Of a stretch of 36,829 nt of DNA, positions 23,172 to 31,315 are shown in pieces; the stretch's first letter is position 1; each line of letters starts with the position of its first letter. Below the pieces are notes generated by a model, which searched no databases, had not been told where the DNA came from, and was given only the letters and a program-made list of their open reading frames with translations. Source of the DNA: Deltaproteobacteria bacterium (GTDB lineage Bacteria > Desulfobacterota > Deferrisomatia > Deferrisomatales > JACRMM01); assembly GCA_016214985.1 (NCBI GenBank), contig JACRMM010000014.1, forward strand, positions 42,450 through 79,278, written 5' to 3'. A program made the translations under genes and the position numbers.

Positions 23172-24203
23172 TCAGAATGCGTCGGAGGAGAGCCCGGGAG
23201 CCGTCTCTCGCGGGAGCCGCGGCCGGGCGCGCCGCGTCGGCCACAAGAGCGGGACGAGGCTGGCGCTCAGGGCGGCGCCACCGGCCAGGGCCAGGGAAGC
23301 ACCGGGGTCATACCTTACATCGAAGGTCGCGAGGGGTTCAACCTCAATCTCCCCCCACAACAGCGCGATCCCTCCGGGCAAGGACAGGCTCTGGCCCGGC
23401 GTGGGCCAGAGCCATCCGTCGACCGACGCGCCGACCGCGGGAGTCCACCGTGCCTGCAACGCGATGCGGCCGTCCGGGGTCCTCGCCCAGTCGACGAGGA
23501 GGAGCTCCCCACCGACGAGGCGAAGCGGTTGGCCGATCTCGGCCAGCGTCCAGCGCCCGTCCGACAAGCCCAGATGCCATCCCCGCAGGGTCGGCTCCGC
23601 GCCCGAGAGGTACACGGCCACGCCGTCCGCGAGCAGCGGGTGATTGACGCTCACCCGCGTCGGATCGCGAGTTTCTCCGCCGGTCTGCAGCGACACCTCG
23701 GCGTCGAGGGATCGGGGGTACCCCTCGGGTGCGAGGTCGAGCGATACGGGCCCCACGCGGAAGGTCCACCCAGGTCGTTGGGTGACAGCGAAGGACTGGC
23801 CGGCGAAGACCCGGTGGCCGTCGGACCGAAACCCCGCCACGGACCCGATCCCGTGCGCCAGCAGCACGAGCAGGAAGCCGAGGTGGGCGACATGCGCCGA
23901 AGCCGAGCGAACGGTGAGGCGTCGCAGGCGCCGAGAGCGCAGCAGCCGGCGGGTCACGCAGACGCACGTGTTCAGCGCGAGCAGTGCCGCCACGAAGATC
24001 ATGGCGCAGATCCACCAGGACGCGGCAGGTCGCGAGAGGCCCGCGTCCCGCAGCCAGTCGGCGAGCACGCCCTGCTCGATCGCCTCATAGGCCTGGGGCG
24101 TGTGCTGAATGGCAAAGGAACCCCACGCCGACAAGATGGCGAGGGCAGCCGCGAGGGCCAGGGTCGTCTTCAGGGACGAGAGGATCTTCACGAGGGGACG
24201 CAT
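23172..24203 (-). CDS. resB: ResB/Ccs1-family cytochrome c biogenesis protein
   Basis: Membrane partner of CcsA in system II cytochrome c maturation, delivering haem and apocytochrome outside the membrane. The 343 residues have transmembrane helices at about 13-32, 64-84, 106-125 and near 305-325. A large extracytoplasmic domain lies between the third and fourth, the ResB layout. The N-terminal MRPLVKILSSLKTTLALAAALAILS is typical of the family. The ATG lies 2 nt after the ccsA stop. The protein is shorter than classical ResB (about 450-550 residues), as seen in many deltaproteobacterial forms. The C-terminus is Arg/Pro-rich. Confidence 0.82.
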   Translation of the reverse strand: MRPLVKILSSLKTTLALAAALAILSAWGSFAIQHTPQAYEAIEQGVLADWLRDAGLSRPAASWWICAMIFVAALLALNTCVCVTRRLLRSRRLRRLTVRSASAHVAHLGFLLVLLAHGIGSVAGFRSDGHRVFAGQSFAVTQRPGWTFRVGPVSLDLAPEGYPRSLDAEVSLQTGGETRDPTRVSVNHPLLADGVAVYLSGAEPTLRGWHLGLSDGRWTLAEIGQPLRLVGGELLLVDWARTPDGRIALQARWTPAVGASVDGWLWPTPGQSLSLPGGIALLWGEIEVEPLATFDVRYDPGASLALAGGAALSASLVPLLWPTRRARPRLPRETAPGLSSDAF

Positions 24204-24205
24204 CG

Positions 24206-24958
24206 TCAGAACTGGTGAGTGTTTCGCATGAAGAGCCCCACGCCGAGGTACGTAAAGAGCACCAGGCCGAAACCCACGAGGCTCAGACCGGCCTGTCGGC
24301 GGCCTCGCCACCCGGCCACGTAGGGCAGGTGCACCGCGCCGGCGTAGTAGGTCCACAGGATCCCAGACCAGAGTTCCTTGACGTGCCAGAGCCAATAGGT
24401 GCCCCAGGCGAGATAGGCCCAGATCCCGCCGCTCACCATGGCCCAGGTGAACCAGGCGAAACCCCAGCGGTGGGCCGAGGCGATGATCCCTGCTTCCTGC
24501 CCCTGACCCACACGCCCGAGCTCCAGGACCGCGGCGCAGGCGCCGAGGCCGAAGCAGGCGTAGGCGAAGAACGAGCTCGTCACGTGGACCTCGAACCAGA
24601 GCGTCTGGAGCGCCGGAACGAGCGGGGTCGGCCGGACCGGCGCGAGGGTGGCGAGCCCCAGCAGCGCTGCGCTCGCCATAAGGCAGAGGCCATAGGCGCG
24701 CACGGCTCCGCGCCGCAGGCACGCGAGGGCCGAGACGAGCGGAAAGCAGACCCCGAACGTGAGCAGGGTCTCGTGGAGACCGGCCAAGGGGAGGTGCCCG
24801 ACCTGGAACGTGCGCGCAGCTGCGGGGAGCAATCCGGGCACCGCGCCGGCCGCCGCCAGCCAGGCGCTCGCTGACCGCCGGCCCAGCGCGAACACGGCCA
24901 GCGCGAGCAGCAGCGCGGACGCGCCGCGCAGGGTCCAGAGGTAGAGGCCCGGGTCCAC
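24206..24958 (-). CDS. ccsA: CcsA/CcsB-type haem-handling protein of cytochrome c biogenesis
   Basis: Polytopic membrane protein that carries haem to the site of attachment with ResB. The 250 residues form about eight hydrophobic helices. The Trp-rich haem motif is present as WAYLAWGTYWLWHVKELWSG near residues 176-195, together with conserved histidines in LHETLLTFG, EVHVTSSFFAY and the C-terminal NTHQF. The GTG start directly abuts the stop of the upstream UPF0173 gene (no gap), and resB follows after 2 nt, so the three form one transcript. The size is normal for short bacterial CcsA. Confidence 0.92.
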   Translation of the reverse strand: MDPGLYLWTLRGASALLLALAVFALGRRSASAWLAAAGAVPGLLPAAARTFQVGHLPLAGLHETLLTFGVCFPLVSALACLRRGAVRAYGLCLMASAALLGLATLAPVRPTPLVPALQTLWFEVHVTSSFFAYACFGLGACAAVLELGRVGQGQEAGIIASAHRWGFAWFTWAMVSGGIWAYLAWGTYWLWHVKELWSGILWTYYAGAVHLPYVAGWRGRRQAGLSLVGFGLVLFTYLGVGLFMRNTHQF

Positions 24959-25648
24959 CTAGGAGAACTCCCTCGTCTCACCGACCTCCATGGGCGCGAG
25001 CTCAGCGCCTCGGCCCTGGGCACGGTGCACGAACCGGCTCGCGTCGGGCTCGAGGATCTCGAAGGTTCCGTAGTGCATGGGCACCGCGTAGCGCGGCCGA
25101 AGGAACTCCACGGCCTTGGCCGCGTCGTCCGGGCCCATGGTGAAGTTGTCGCCAATGGGGAGGAAGGCGACGTCGATCGCGTCCAACTCGCTCAGGAGCT
25201 TCATGTCGGAGAACAGCCCCGTGTCGCCGGCGTGGTAGAAGAGGAGTCCGCCGAGCCGCACGAGGAACCCGCAGGGGTTGCCGGTGTACTCGGTTGTCTT
25301 GTCGATGAAGGCGGATCCGTGGTGGGCAATCGTCAGCTTGACCCGGCCGAACTCAAAGGCGTGAGACCCGCCGATGTGCATGCCGTGAACGTGGGCGCCC
25401 CGGCGCTGGCAGAAGACGGCGAGTTCAAAGGGAGCGATGATCGGCGCTCGGCACCGTTTCGAGAGCTCCACCGCGTCGCCGAGGTGGTCGGCGTGGCCGT
25501 GACTGACGAGGACGGCGTCGAGTCGCGCGAAGTCACCGGGACGCGCCCGGGCCTTCGGGTTGCCCGTGAGAAAGGGATCGAAGAGGATTCGGTGCGTGCC
25601 GTCGTCAAGGTGGAAGCACGAGTGGCCGCAGTACGTGACTTTCACCAT
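24959..25648 (-). CDS. UPF0173-type metal-dependent hydrolase (beta-lactamase fold)
   Basis: A 229-residue protein of the UlaG/UPF0173 branch of metallo-beta-lactamase-fold hydrolases. The metal motif is SHGHADHLGD (H50, H52, D54, H55), followed by H109/H110 in IAHHGS and D142 in HAGDTG; MHYGTF near the C-terminus completes the site. The N-terminus VKVTYCGHSCFHL is typical. The ATG at 25648 has GGGAGGT 5 nt upstream; the frame is open further back without support. It heads the ccsA-resB transcript. The substrate is unknown. Confidence 0.9.
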   Translation of the reverse strand: MVKVTYCGHSCFHLDDGTHRILFDPFLTGNPKARARPGDFARLDAVLVSHGHADHLGDAVELSKRCRAPIIAPFELAVFCQRRGAHVHGMHIGGSHAFEFGRVKLTIAHHGSAFIDKTTEYTGNPCGFLVRLGGLLFYHAGDTGLFSDMKLLSELDAIDVAFLPIGDNFTMGPDDAAKAVEFLRPRYAVPMHYGTFEILEPDASRFVHRAQGRGAELAPMEVGETREFS

Positions 25649-25698
25649 GGTGACCTCCCTGCGGTCGCGCGGTGGGCGGGGGCTGCGCCGTCTACCGC

Positions 25699-25888
25699 CT
25701 GTGGATAGATGATTCCGCCGCCAGGACCCCGGGATGCCCCAGTGGTTCCCGAGAAATTCTGTAACTAGCTGAAGTAACACAAGATTATTCTGCACAGAAT
25801 GTGTGCTCTTGGGCTCGCTGCACGCCCGCAGGGGGCTGCGCCCCACTCTCCACAGCTGACTCCACAGGTTGTCCACAGTTCCTGTGGA
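25699..25888. promoter_or_regulatory. Cluster of DnaA-box-like sites
   Basis: TCCACAG occurs at 25849, 25861 and 25872 and inverted at 25882 and 25699. As 9-mers, TTGTCCACA and CTATCCACA match the DnaA box TTATCCACA at 8 of 9 positions; two others match at 7 of 9. The four right-hand sites are spaced 12, 11 and 10 nt apart, about one helical turn. An AT-rich segment lies just left. This could be a DnaA-binding regulatory or origin-like region, or the operator of an unrelated factor. Confidence 0.35.
25787..25800. promoter_or_regulatory. Short palindrome in the AT-rich patch
   Basis: ATTCTG-CA-CAGAAT is a 6-bp inverted repeat with a 2-nt centre, and a further ATTCTG lies 32 nt to the left (25755). 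It may be an operator for one of the divergent genes. No known factor is recognised. Confidence 0.3.
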
Positions 25889-26018
25889 GAGGCTCCCGTC
25901 AGGGCGGGCTTCTTATCCCACCAAACCGTGTCGGCCGCAAGACGCATCGGGTCGTCCGACGCCGACAGCCGACGCCGGCGCGTCCACCCGGCGGTTACGC
26001 GGCCGGTCCCTATTTCCC

Positions 26019-26047
26019 TTGACCGTCCCTGGTCGATCGCCTTGAAT
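26019..26047 (+). promoter_or_regulatory. Candidate sigma70 promoter of thrC
   Basis: TTGACC (26019-26024; 5 of 6 to TTGACA) and TTGAAT (26042-26047; 4 of 6 to TATAAT) have an ideal 17-nt spacer and end 36 nt before the thrC start codon. Confidence 0.5.
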
Positions 26048-26083
26048 ACGGCGTTCGGTCCCCGGGAGTCCAGGAGGTGATGC

Positions 26084-27490
26084 ATGCGTGCCCAGGAGAT
26101 CCTCGCCGCCACGGCCATCGACGTTCGGCCTCGCCACGAACCCCGCATGGTGTACCGGTGCGTGGCCTGCGGTGAGGAGCACGAGTTGGAGCGGCTCCTC
26201 TACGTGTGTCCCCGTTGCCGGAGCTTGCTGCGCGTTGCGGACCGGAACTTCGACGCCCTGCGCGAGCGGACCGGTGAGCAGTGGCGCACGGTCTTCGATC
26301 TTCGGCGCTGTCTGCAGGAGGAGGGGATGAGGGGCATCTTCCTCTTTCACGAGCTCGTGCTTCCCTGGGTTCCCCTCGAGGATGTCATCTACCTGGGGGA
26401 GGGCCACACGCCCCTCGTGCGAGGGAACGCCGAGATGGCCGCGTGGCTCGGAGCGCCGTGCTTCGTGAAGAACGACGGACAGAACCCTTCGGCCTCGTTC
26501 AAGGATCGGGGCATGGCGAGTGCCATCAGCTTCCTGAATCACTACATCCGCCGATACCGGCCCGACTCCGTCCTCGGGATCTGCGCGTCGACCGGCGACA
26601 CCTCGGCGGCGGCGGCGCTCTACCTCTCGTACCTTCCGGCGGGCGTCGTCACGTCAGCCGTGCTCCTGCCGGCCGGGAGGGTGACGCCCCAGCAGCTCTC
26701 CCAACCCCTGGGCAGCGGTGCCACGGTGATCGAGGTGCCCGGTGTCTTCGACGACTGCATGAAGCTCGTCGAATCGCTGTCCGAAACCTACGACGTGTTC
26801 CTGCTCAACTCCAAGAACCCGGTCCGAATCTGCGGGCAGAAGTCTTTCGCCTTCGAGGTCGCCCAGCAGCTCGGGTGGCGCACGGACAGGCTGACCGTGG
26901 TGGTGCCGATCGGAAATGCCGGCAACGTGACCGCCCTGATGGAAGGCTTCCTCGACCTTCGCTCCCTGGGGATCATCGATGCGCTCCCGCGGATTCTCGG
27001 CGTCCAAAGCGAGCACGCGAACCCGGTCTCCCTCTGGCATGACAGTGGCGAGTACCGGCCGACCGGCGTGCGGCCCAGCGTCGCCCAGGCGGCGATGATC
27101 GGCAACCCGGTCTCCTTTCCCAAGGTCAAGGGTCTCGTGGAAGAGCACTTCCGCGAGCGGTTCGACTGCATCTCCGTCACAGAGCAGGAGATCATGGACT
27201 CGATGCTCGTGGCCAACCGGCACGGCCACGTGGTCTGCACCCAGGGGGGAGAGGCGCTGGCGGGGCTCCGCCGCGCGCTGGGCGAGGGGCGGGTGGACAA
27301 AGGGGGCACGTTCGTGTGTGACTCGACGAGCCACCAGCTGAAATTCGCGGGATTCCAGGAAGCGTACTTCGCCGACACCTTGGGACCGGAGTTCGAGGTC
27401 CGGCCGAGGGCTGAACTGCAGAACCGGCCGGTGAGCCTCCCGGCGACGGTCGAGGCCATCGCGGAGCGGTTGGGGCTCAAGCGGAGGTGA
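26084..27490 (+). CDS. thrC: Threonine synthase
   Basis: PLP enzyme converting O-phosphohomoserine to threonine. The 468 residues begin with a zinc-ribbon-like element (C26/C29 and C42/C45), found in one branch of threonine synthases. The PLP lysine is K140 in SASFKDRG. Further motifs are LGEGHTPLV, CASTGDTSAAAA, a VVPIGNAGNVTA loop, and SVAQAAMIGNPVSFPKV. The ATG follows AGGAGGTG by 6 nt. It is a single-gene transcript converging on the FapA-like gene. Other threonine-pathway genes are absent. Confidence 0.93.
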   Translation: MRAQEILAATAIDVRPRHEPRMVYRCVACGEEHELERLLYVCPRCRSLLRVADRNFDALRERTGEQWRTVFDLRRCLQEEGMRGIFLFHELVLPWVPLEDVIYLGEGHTPLVRGNAEMAAWLGAPCFVKNDGQNPSASFKDRGMASAISFLNHYIRRYRPDSVLGICASTGDTSAAAALYLSYLPAGVVTSAVLLPAGRVTPQQLSQPLGSGATVIEVPGVFDDCMKLVESLSETYDVFLLNSKNPVRICGQKSFAFEVAQQLGWRTDRLTVVVPIGNAGNVTALMEGFLDLRSLGIIDALPRILGVQSEHANPVSLWHDSGEYRPTGVRPSVAQAAMIGNPVSFPKVKGLVEEHFRERFDCISVTEQEIMDSMLVANRHGHVVCTQGGEALAGLRRALGEGRVDKGGTFVCDSTSHQLKFAGFQEAYFADTLGPEFEVRPRAELQNRPVSLPATVEAIAERLGLKRR

Positions 27491-27554
27491 GGGGGAAGGA
27501 GGAGACGGACGTAGGCCTTGGTGTTTGCGAGGGCGAGCGCGGCCTGGCGACGTG

Positions 27555-29513
27555 CTACAGGCGACGCCAGACGACCCCGTTGTGTTCCGGATCGTAGCGC
27601 AGGAGGACGTGGGACACGGTCTCGGTGAGAGTGGTCTTGGCCGGTCCGATCGTCACGACCGTGCCGGCGTGGATCTCTCCGTGGACCGCGATGTGGGCCT
27701 CGCGTGCCTCGTTCAGGGCTCGGGTGAGCTCGTCGCGGCGCGCCGCGAGCTCTTGGGCCCGCTGCTGAAGGTCCTTCATGCGCTGGAGGATCTCGATCTT
27801 GGGCTTGCGCAGCGCCGGGGGCAGGGAGAGCAGAGCGGCCCGCGGATCGCGGAGAAACTCACGGCTGAGGCTCCCCTGGAGCTTGCGGAGCTCGTCCTGG
27901 ACCGTCGGGAGGGTCCTCGAGACCTCCTCGAGCTCGCGGGCGATCCTCAGGTCCACGCCGACGGCCACCCGCGTGCGTGACCCCGCTGACCCGATGGTCC
28001 GCGCCTCGATGCCCAGCGCCGCGTTCACCTCGCCGCCCAGGATCACCCCCTGCGTACCGACGACCCGCAGGCGGCCCTTGGCGTAGATCTCGGAGCCCGT
28101 CACCGACAGGGCTACCTCCACGTCCCCCTCGGTCTCGACCCGCGAGTTGAGGATGAAGCGGGCACTGATGGTCCCCCCGGCCGTTACCCGGCTCCCCGCG
28201 GTGATGGCGCCGCGGACCTTGATCTCCCCCCCGGCATTGACCACGCCTTCCCACACGTCGCCGGCGATCTCAATCCCCTTGCCGGCCTGGACGACGAAAC
28301 CCGGGGTCACCTGGCCCCGCACCCGCACCGACCCGGATGCGCGGATGTTGCCGGTGCTGAAGTCCACGTCAGCCGGCACGAGGTACTCGTCCTCCACGTG
28401 AAACTTGCCTCCGCGCAGCACGACCATTCCGTCGGCGTCGGAGAGGACGCGCGTGCCGTCTTCGGAGAGCACCGTGCGCTCGCCGGGTTTCAGACCCTGG
28501 GCCCGATGCACCTTCGGGGCGAGCGGCGCCCCGTCCACGCGGAAGCCGGGTACGGGCTCTTGGAAGGGCAGGGCTTCGGCCAGCACGTCGCCGCGGCAAA
28601 CGTTCTTGACCGTCTCCATCTCCTTGAAGTCGATCCGGTCGCCGTCCACGAGGGTCCCGGCCTTCTTGTCCAGATCGACGACGAGGTGGTAGTCCGGCTC
28701 CTGGCCGTCGACCGGGAGTTGTCCTCGAGCCGCGACGATCCACGGCACCGGCTGGCCGGACTCGCGGACCCGGCGCACCGCCTCGGCCAAGGCGTCGTAG
28801 TCGATCCCGTGCGTCACGCCCAGGTCGGCCAAGGCCTTCAGAATGCGGTCCCGGTGGACCTCTTCCTCGTGCCGGGGGTCCGGGAGGACCGTGAGGAGGG
28901 CCTGCATCCGGTCGTCGGCCACCTGGAGCGCCGGTACGACTCTCAGGCGACGGTGATGGAAGAGCACGACCCCGTAGGTCTTCGACCGGAAGAGAAGGCC
29001 GTCCTCGCTCTCGCTGACTCCGTCTCCGGGCACGATCGGGATATCCTGGCCGTGGGCTGCGGGCACGGGGGTGCCCAGCAGCGTCCGGCCGCTGATGCCC
29101 TCCGACGCGGGCGTCTTTCGGAGGACGTCGGTGTCCGGGTAGGTCACATTGGCGCCGTAGGCCGCGAAGACGTCGACGCCGTCTTCGACTGGGGTGTCCC
29201 GACGGGGAAAGAAGGCGACCAGCTGGGCGCTGATCCCCGGCTGTGGGGATACGCCCTCGGCCACCAGGATCTCGGCGACACCGGGCGGGGCTACCACCAG
29301 TCTTTGCTGGAGGTCGGTCTCAGAGGGTAGGGCCTGCACCCCCAACCGGCCGAGCTCCTCGCGCACCGCTTGAGCGAGGGTCAGGCTGTCCCCCCGATCC
29401 GGGCCGAGAACGACCACGGCCTCCAGTCCCCCTCTTCTCAGCTCAACGCGGACGTCCACCCGGTAGGCTCCCTTCGCGACAGAAGAGTGTGGCTCAACCG
29501 ATGTTTCGGCCAC
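27555..29513 (-). CDS. FapA/DUF342 family beta-helix protein
   Basis: A 652-residue protein of the FapA (DUF342) family. Members are cytoplasmic, contain a right-handed beta-solenoid, and have been linked to flagellar assembly or polarity, though the biochemical role is unclear. Residues about 230-300 form the conserved entry domain (LADLGVTHGIDYDALAEAV, VDLDKKAGTLVDGDRIDFKE). About 375-500 carry the repetitive solenoid with GSVRVRGQV, GGEIKVRGAI and AGGTISARFI. About 520-610 are a coiled coil. The first ~200 residues are poorly conserved. The GTG start at 29513 lacks a clear Shine-Dalgarno, so the true start may be downstream. No flagellar gene is nearby. Confidence 0.8.
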   Translation of the reverse strand: MAETSVEPHSSVAKGAYRVDVRVELRRGGLEAVVVLGPDRGDSLTLAQAVREELGRLGVQALPSETDLQQRLVVAPPGVAEILVAEGVSPQPGISAQLVAFFPRRDTPVEDGVDVFAAYGANVTYPDTDVLRKTPASEGISGRTLLGTPVPAAHGQDIPIVPGDGVSESEDGLLFRSKTYGVVLFHHRRLRVVPALQVADDRMQALLTVLPDPRHEEEVHRDRILKALADLGVTHGIDYDALAEAVRRVRESGQPVPWIVAARGQLPVDGQEPDYHLVVDLDKKAGTLVDGDRIDFKEMETVKNVCRGDVLAEALPFQEPVPGFRVDGAPLAPKVHRAQGLKPGERTVLSEDGTRVLSDADGMVVLRGGKFHVEDEYLVPADVDFSTGNIRASGSVRVRGQVTPGFVVQAGKGIEIAGDVWEGVVNAGGEIKVRGAITAGSRVTAGGTISARFILNSRVETEGDVEVALSVTGSEIYAKGRLRVVGTQGVILGGEVNAALGIEARTIGSAGSRTRVAVGVDLRIARELEEVSRTLPTVQDELRKLQGSLSREFLRDPRAALLSLPPALRKPKIEILQRMKDLQQRAQELAARRDELTRALNEAREAHIAVHGEIHAGTVVTIGPAKTTLTETVSHVLLRYDPEHNGVVWRRL

Positions 29514-29553
29514 TCGGGCGCGGATCTTGAACCTTCGGCCGCGATTTTTGTCG

Positions 29554-29582
29554 TTGAACGGCCGACGGACGTGTGGTACTTA
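29554..29582 (+). promoter_or_regulatory. Weak candidate promoter of tRNA-Ala
   Basis: TTGAAC and TACTTA are spaced 17 nt apart and end 12 nt before the tRNA. The -35 fits moderately (4 of 6) and the -10 is poor (2 of 6). The position is right for a tRNA promoter. Confidence 0.3.
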
Positions 29583-29594
29583 GTCGGCCCTTCT

Positions 29595-29670
29595 GGGGAT
29601 GTAGCTCAGCTGGGAGAGCGCAGCGTTCGCAACGCTGAGGTCAGGGGTTCGATCCCCCTCATCTCCACCA
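29595..29670 (+). tRNA. tRNA-Ala (anticodon CGC)
   Basis: The 76-nt cloverleaf includes an encoded CCA. The acceptor stem GGGGATG/CATCTCC carries the G3:U70 pair that identifies alanine tRNAs. The D arm begins at GCTCAGCTGGGAGAGC. The anticodon stem CAGCG/CGCTG encloses loop TTCGCAA with CGC at 29628-29630. The T arm is GGGGTTCGATCCCCC-like. It reads the GCG codon, which suits a GC-rich genome. Confidence 0.97.
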
Positions 29671-29996
29671 GAATCAAACGCGAGGCTTGGTTGAAGGCTT
29701 CGCGGCTCTCGAGAGGCTCTTTTCGTGTGGTCGTCAGCTACCCCACGAGGGGAGCCTTTCGTGTCTCCGGGGCCCTCCGTCTCCCGGCTCAAACGGACCG
29801 TCGTCCCCCTCCTCCACGTCCCTCGGGACCTCCTGTCCTTCTTTCAGAATACCGACCGCCGAAAGCCCCTTGGGACTCCACTTGCCGCGCAGCCGCCCCG
29901 CGGTCTACGATCGCAGCCGAGCAGCCCCTCTGCGCCAAGGATCAGGGGCCTCGCGCCCGCGGCGGGCGGCGAAACGGGGGCGCCTTCGGAGGGGAC
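29671..29996. other. Intergenic stretch after tRNA-Ala, 326 nt
   Basis: I see no gene here, although a long open frame runs through it into the kinase gene. It contains a CTCTCGAGAG palindrome followed by GCTCTTTT at about 29702-29722, a possible tRNA terminator, and an imperfect CGTGTGGT/ACCCCACG stem nearby. No copy of the tRNA 3' end, as expected for an integrated element, is seen. Confidence 0.5.
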
Positions 29997-31094
29997 ATGG
30001 GCTCGGACACCGGCAATGTTCTCCTGGCAGCGGCCGAGCGGTTCTGCGGGGCCGGTGCGGTCCTCGACGTCGCGCCCTACGGTAGCGGCAATGTCCACGG
30101 GACCTATCTGGTGCGCCGGCGAGGGGCGGCCGACGGGCGCATCCTCCTCCAGCGCGTCAACACCCGCGTGTTCCCGCGACCCGATCGGGTGATGCACAAC
30201 CTGCGAGCGGTCACCGAGCACCTGGAGCGACGTGTCCGGGTCGGGAGCGCCTGGCAGGTGCCGGGCGTCCTGCTGACCCGCGACGGCCGCGACCACTGGA
30301 TCGACCCGGCTGGCGGCTTCTGGCGGGCTTTGCGCTTCGTGGCCGGGGCGCACACGATCGAGATCGTCCGGAGCACAGGAGAGGCCGAGGAAGTCGGCCG
30401 GGCGCTCGGCACGTTCCAGAGCCTTCTGAGCGACCTCCCGATCGATCGCCTTGCGGATACGCTCAGGGGGTTTCACGTGACCCCCCTGTACCTGCACCGC
30501 TTCGACCGCGTGCTGGCGAGGTGGGGAGGGAGGGGCTCCGCCGAGCTCGACAGCTGCCTGCGGTTCGTCGAGGAGCGCCGCGGTTGCGTGACCGTGCTCG
30601 AAGATGCCCGGTGCCGCGGCGTGTTGCCGCTGCGGCCGATCCACGGTGACCCCAAGGTGAACAACGTGCTCTTCGACGATGTGACCGGGCGCGCCGTGTG
30701 CCTCGTCGACCTCGACACGGTGAAGCCGGGACTAGTCCACTACGACATCGGCGACTGCCTGCGCTCGGCCTGCAACCCCCTCGGAGAGGAGACCGAGCAC
30801 TGGCCAGAGGTCCGCTTCGACCCCGACCTCTGCCGTGCGGTCCTGGCCGGATACCTCGGGGCGGCGCGGAGCTTCCTCACCGAGGCGGATCGCGAGCACG
30901 TCTACGAGGCGGTCCACCTGATCGCCTTCGAGCTCGGGTTGCGGTTCCTGACGGACTACCTGGAGGGGAACGTGTACTTCCGGGTCCGGAGCGAAGAGCA
31001 CAACCTGGTCCGGGCCCTGGTCCAGTTCCGGCTCGCCGAGAGCATTGAAGGGCAAGAGTCCGTCCTCCGCGCCCTGGTCCGGCACCTGCGGTGA
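29997..31094 (+). CDS. Aminoglycoside-phosphotransferase-fold kinase, NahK-like
   Basis: A 365-residue small-molecule kinase resembling N-acetylhexosamine 1-kinase (NahK). The N-terminal glycine loop is YGSGNVHGTYLV (28-39), then ILLQRVNTRVFPRPDRVMHN, which is close to the NahK-type pattern. The catalytic loop is HGDPKVNN (H216, D218, N223) and the Mg site is VDLDTV (D238, D240). These suggest sugar-1-phosphate formation from a hexosamine, but the substrate is inferred. ATG 29997 is preceded by GGAGGGG. It stands alone between tRNA-Ala and the RND genes, with no uridylyltransferase or glycosidase partner. Confidence 0.8.
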   Translation: MGSDTGNVLLAAAERFCGAGAVLDVAPYGSGNVHGTYLVRRRGAADGRILLQRVNTRVFPRPDRVMHNLRAVTEHLERRVRVGSAWQVPGVLLTRDGRDHWIDPAGGFWRALRFVAGAHTIEIVRSTGEAEEVGRALGTFQSLLSDLPIDRLADTLRGFHVTPLYLHRFDRVLARWGGRGSAELDSCLRFVEERRGCVTVLEDARCRGVLPLRPIHGDPKVNNVLFDDVTGRAVCLVDLDTVKPGLVHYDIGDCLRSACNPLGEETEHWPEVRFDPDLCRAVLAGYLGAARSFLTEADREHVYEAVHLIAFELGLRFLTDYLEGNVYFRVRSEEHNLVRALVQFRLAESIEGQESVLRALVRHLR

Positions 31095-31203
31095 GCCCCC
31101 GCGGCGGGGCTGGCCTCCCTCTTCATCGAGGTCTCCTCGCCCGGGGAAGCGCCGAAGCCCGCTGTCAGGGCGTCGGGGGTGGGCTGCCGTGGGCCGAGCC
31201 GCG

Positions 31204-31231
31204 TTGACAAGGGGCATCTTCCGGTCATACT
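31204..31231 (+). promoter_or_regulatory. Candidate sigma70 promoter of the RND operon
   Basis: A perfect -35 TTGACA (31204-31209) lies 16 nt ahead of CATACT (31226-31231; 4 of 6 to TATAAT), 84 nt upstream of the membrane fusion protein start. No TetR- or MarR-type regulator gene is adjacent. Confidence 0.5.
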
Positions 31232-31315
31232 TCGCCGCCAACCGGCTGCTTTCGTCCCGGGGCAGGCCCGTACGATAGCCCCGGCTGCCCGTGTCTCCTC
31301 CCAGCGGAACGAACG

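Larger units (their letters stand above)
25649..26083. other. Divergent intergenic region, 435 nt, with AT-rich patch and TCCACAG cluster
   Basis: This stretch has no convincing gene. It holds a local AT-rich patch (about 25755-25800), a short palindrome, five TCCACAG-type motifs, a small GGGGC-TGC-GCCCC hairpin near 25833-25843 and the candidate thrC promoter. It separates the leftward UPF0173-ccsA-resB transcript from rightward thrC. Confidence 0.6.

Noticed and set aside
29595..29670. tRNA-Ala as an attachment site for an integrated element
   Set aside because: No direct repeat of the tRNA 3' end and no integrase gene in the window; the downstream genes look like ordinary chromosome.
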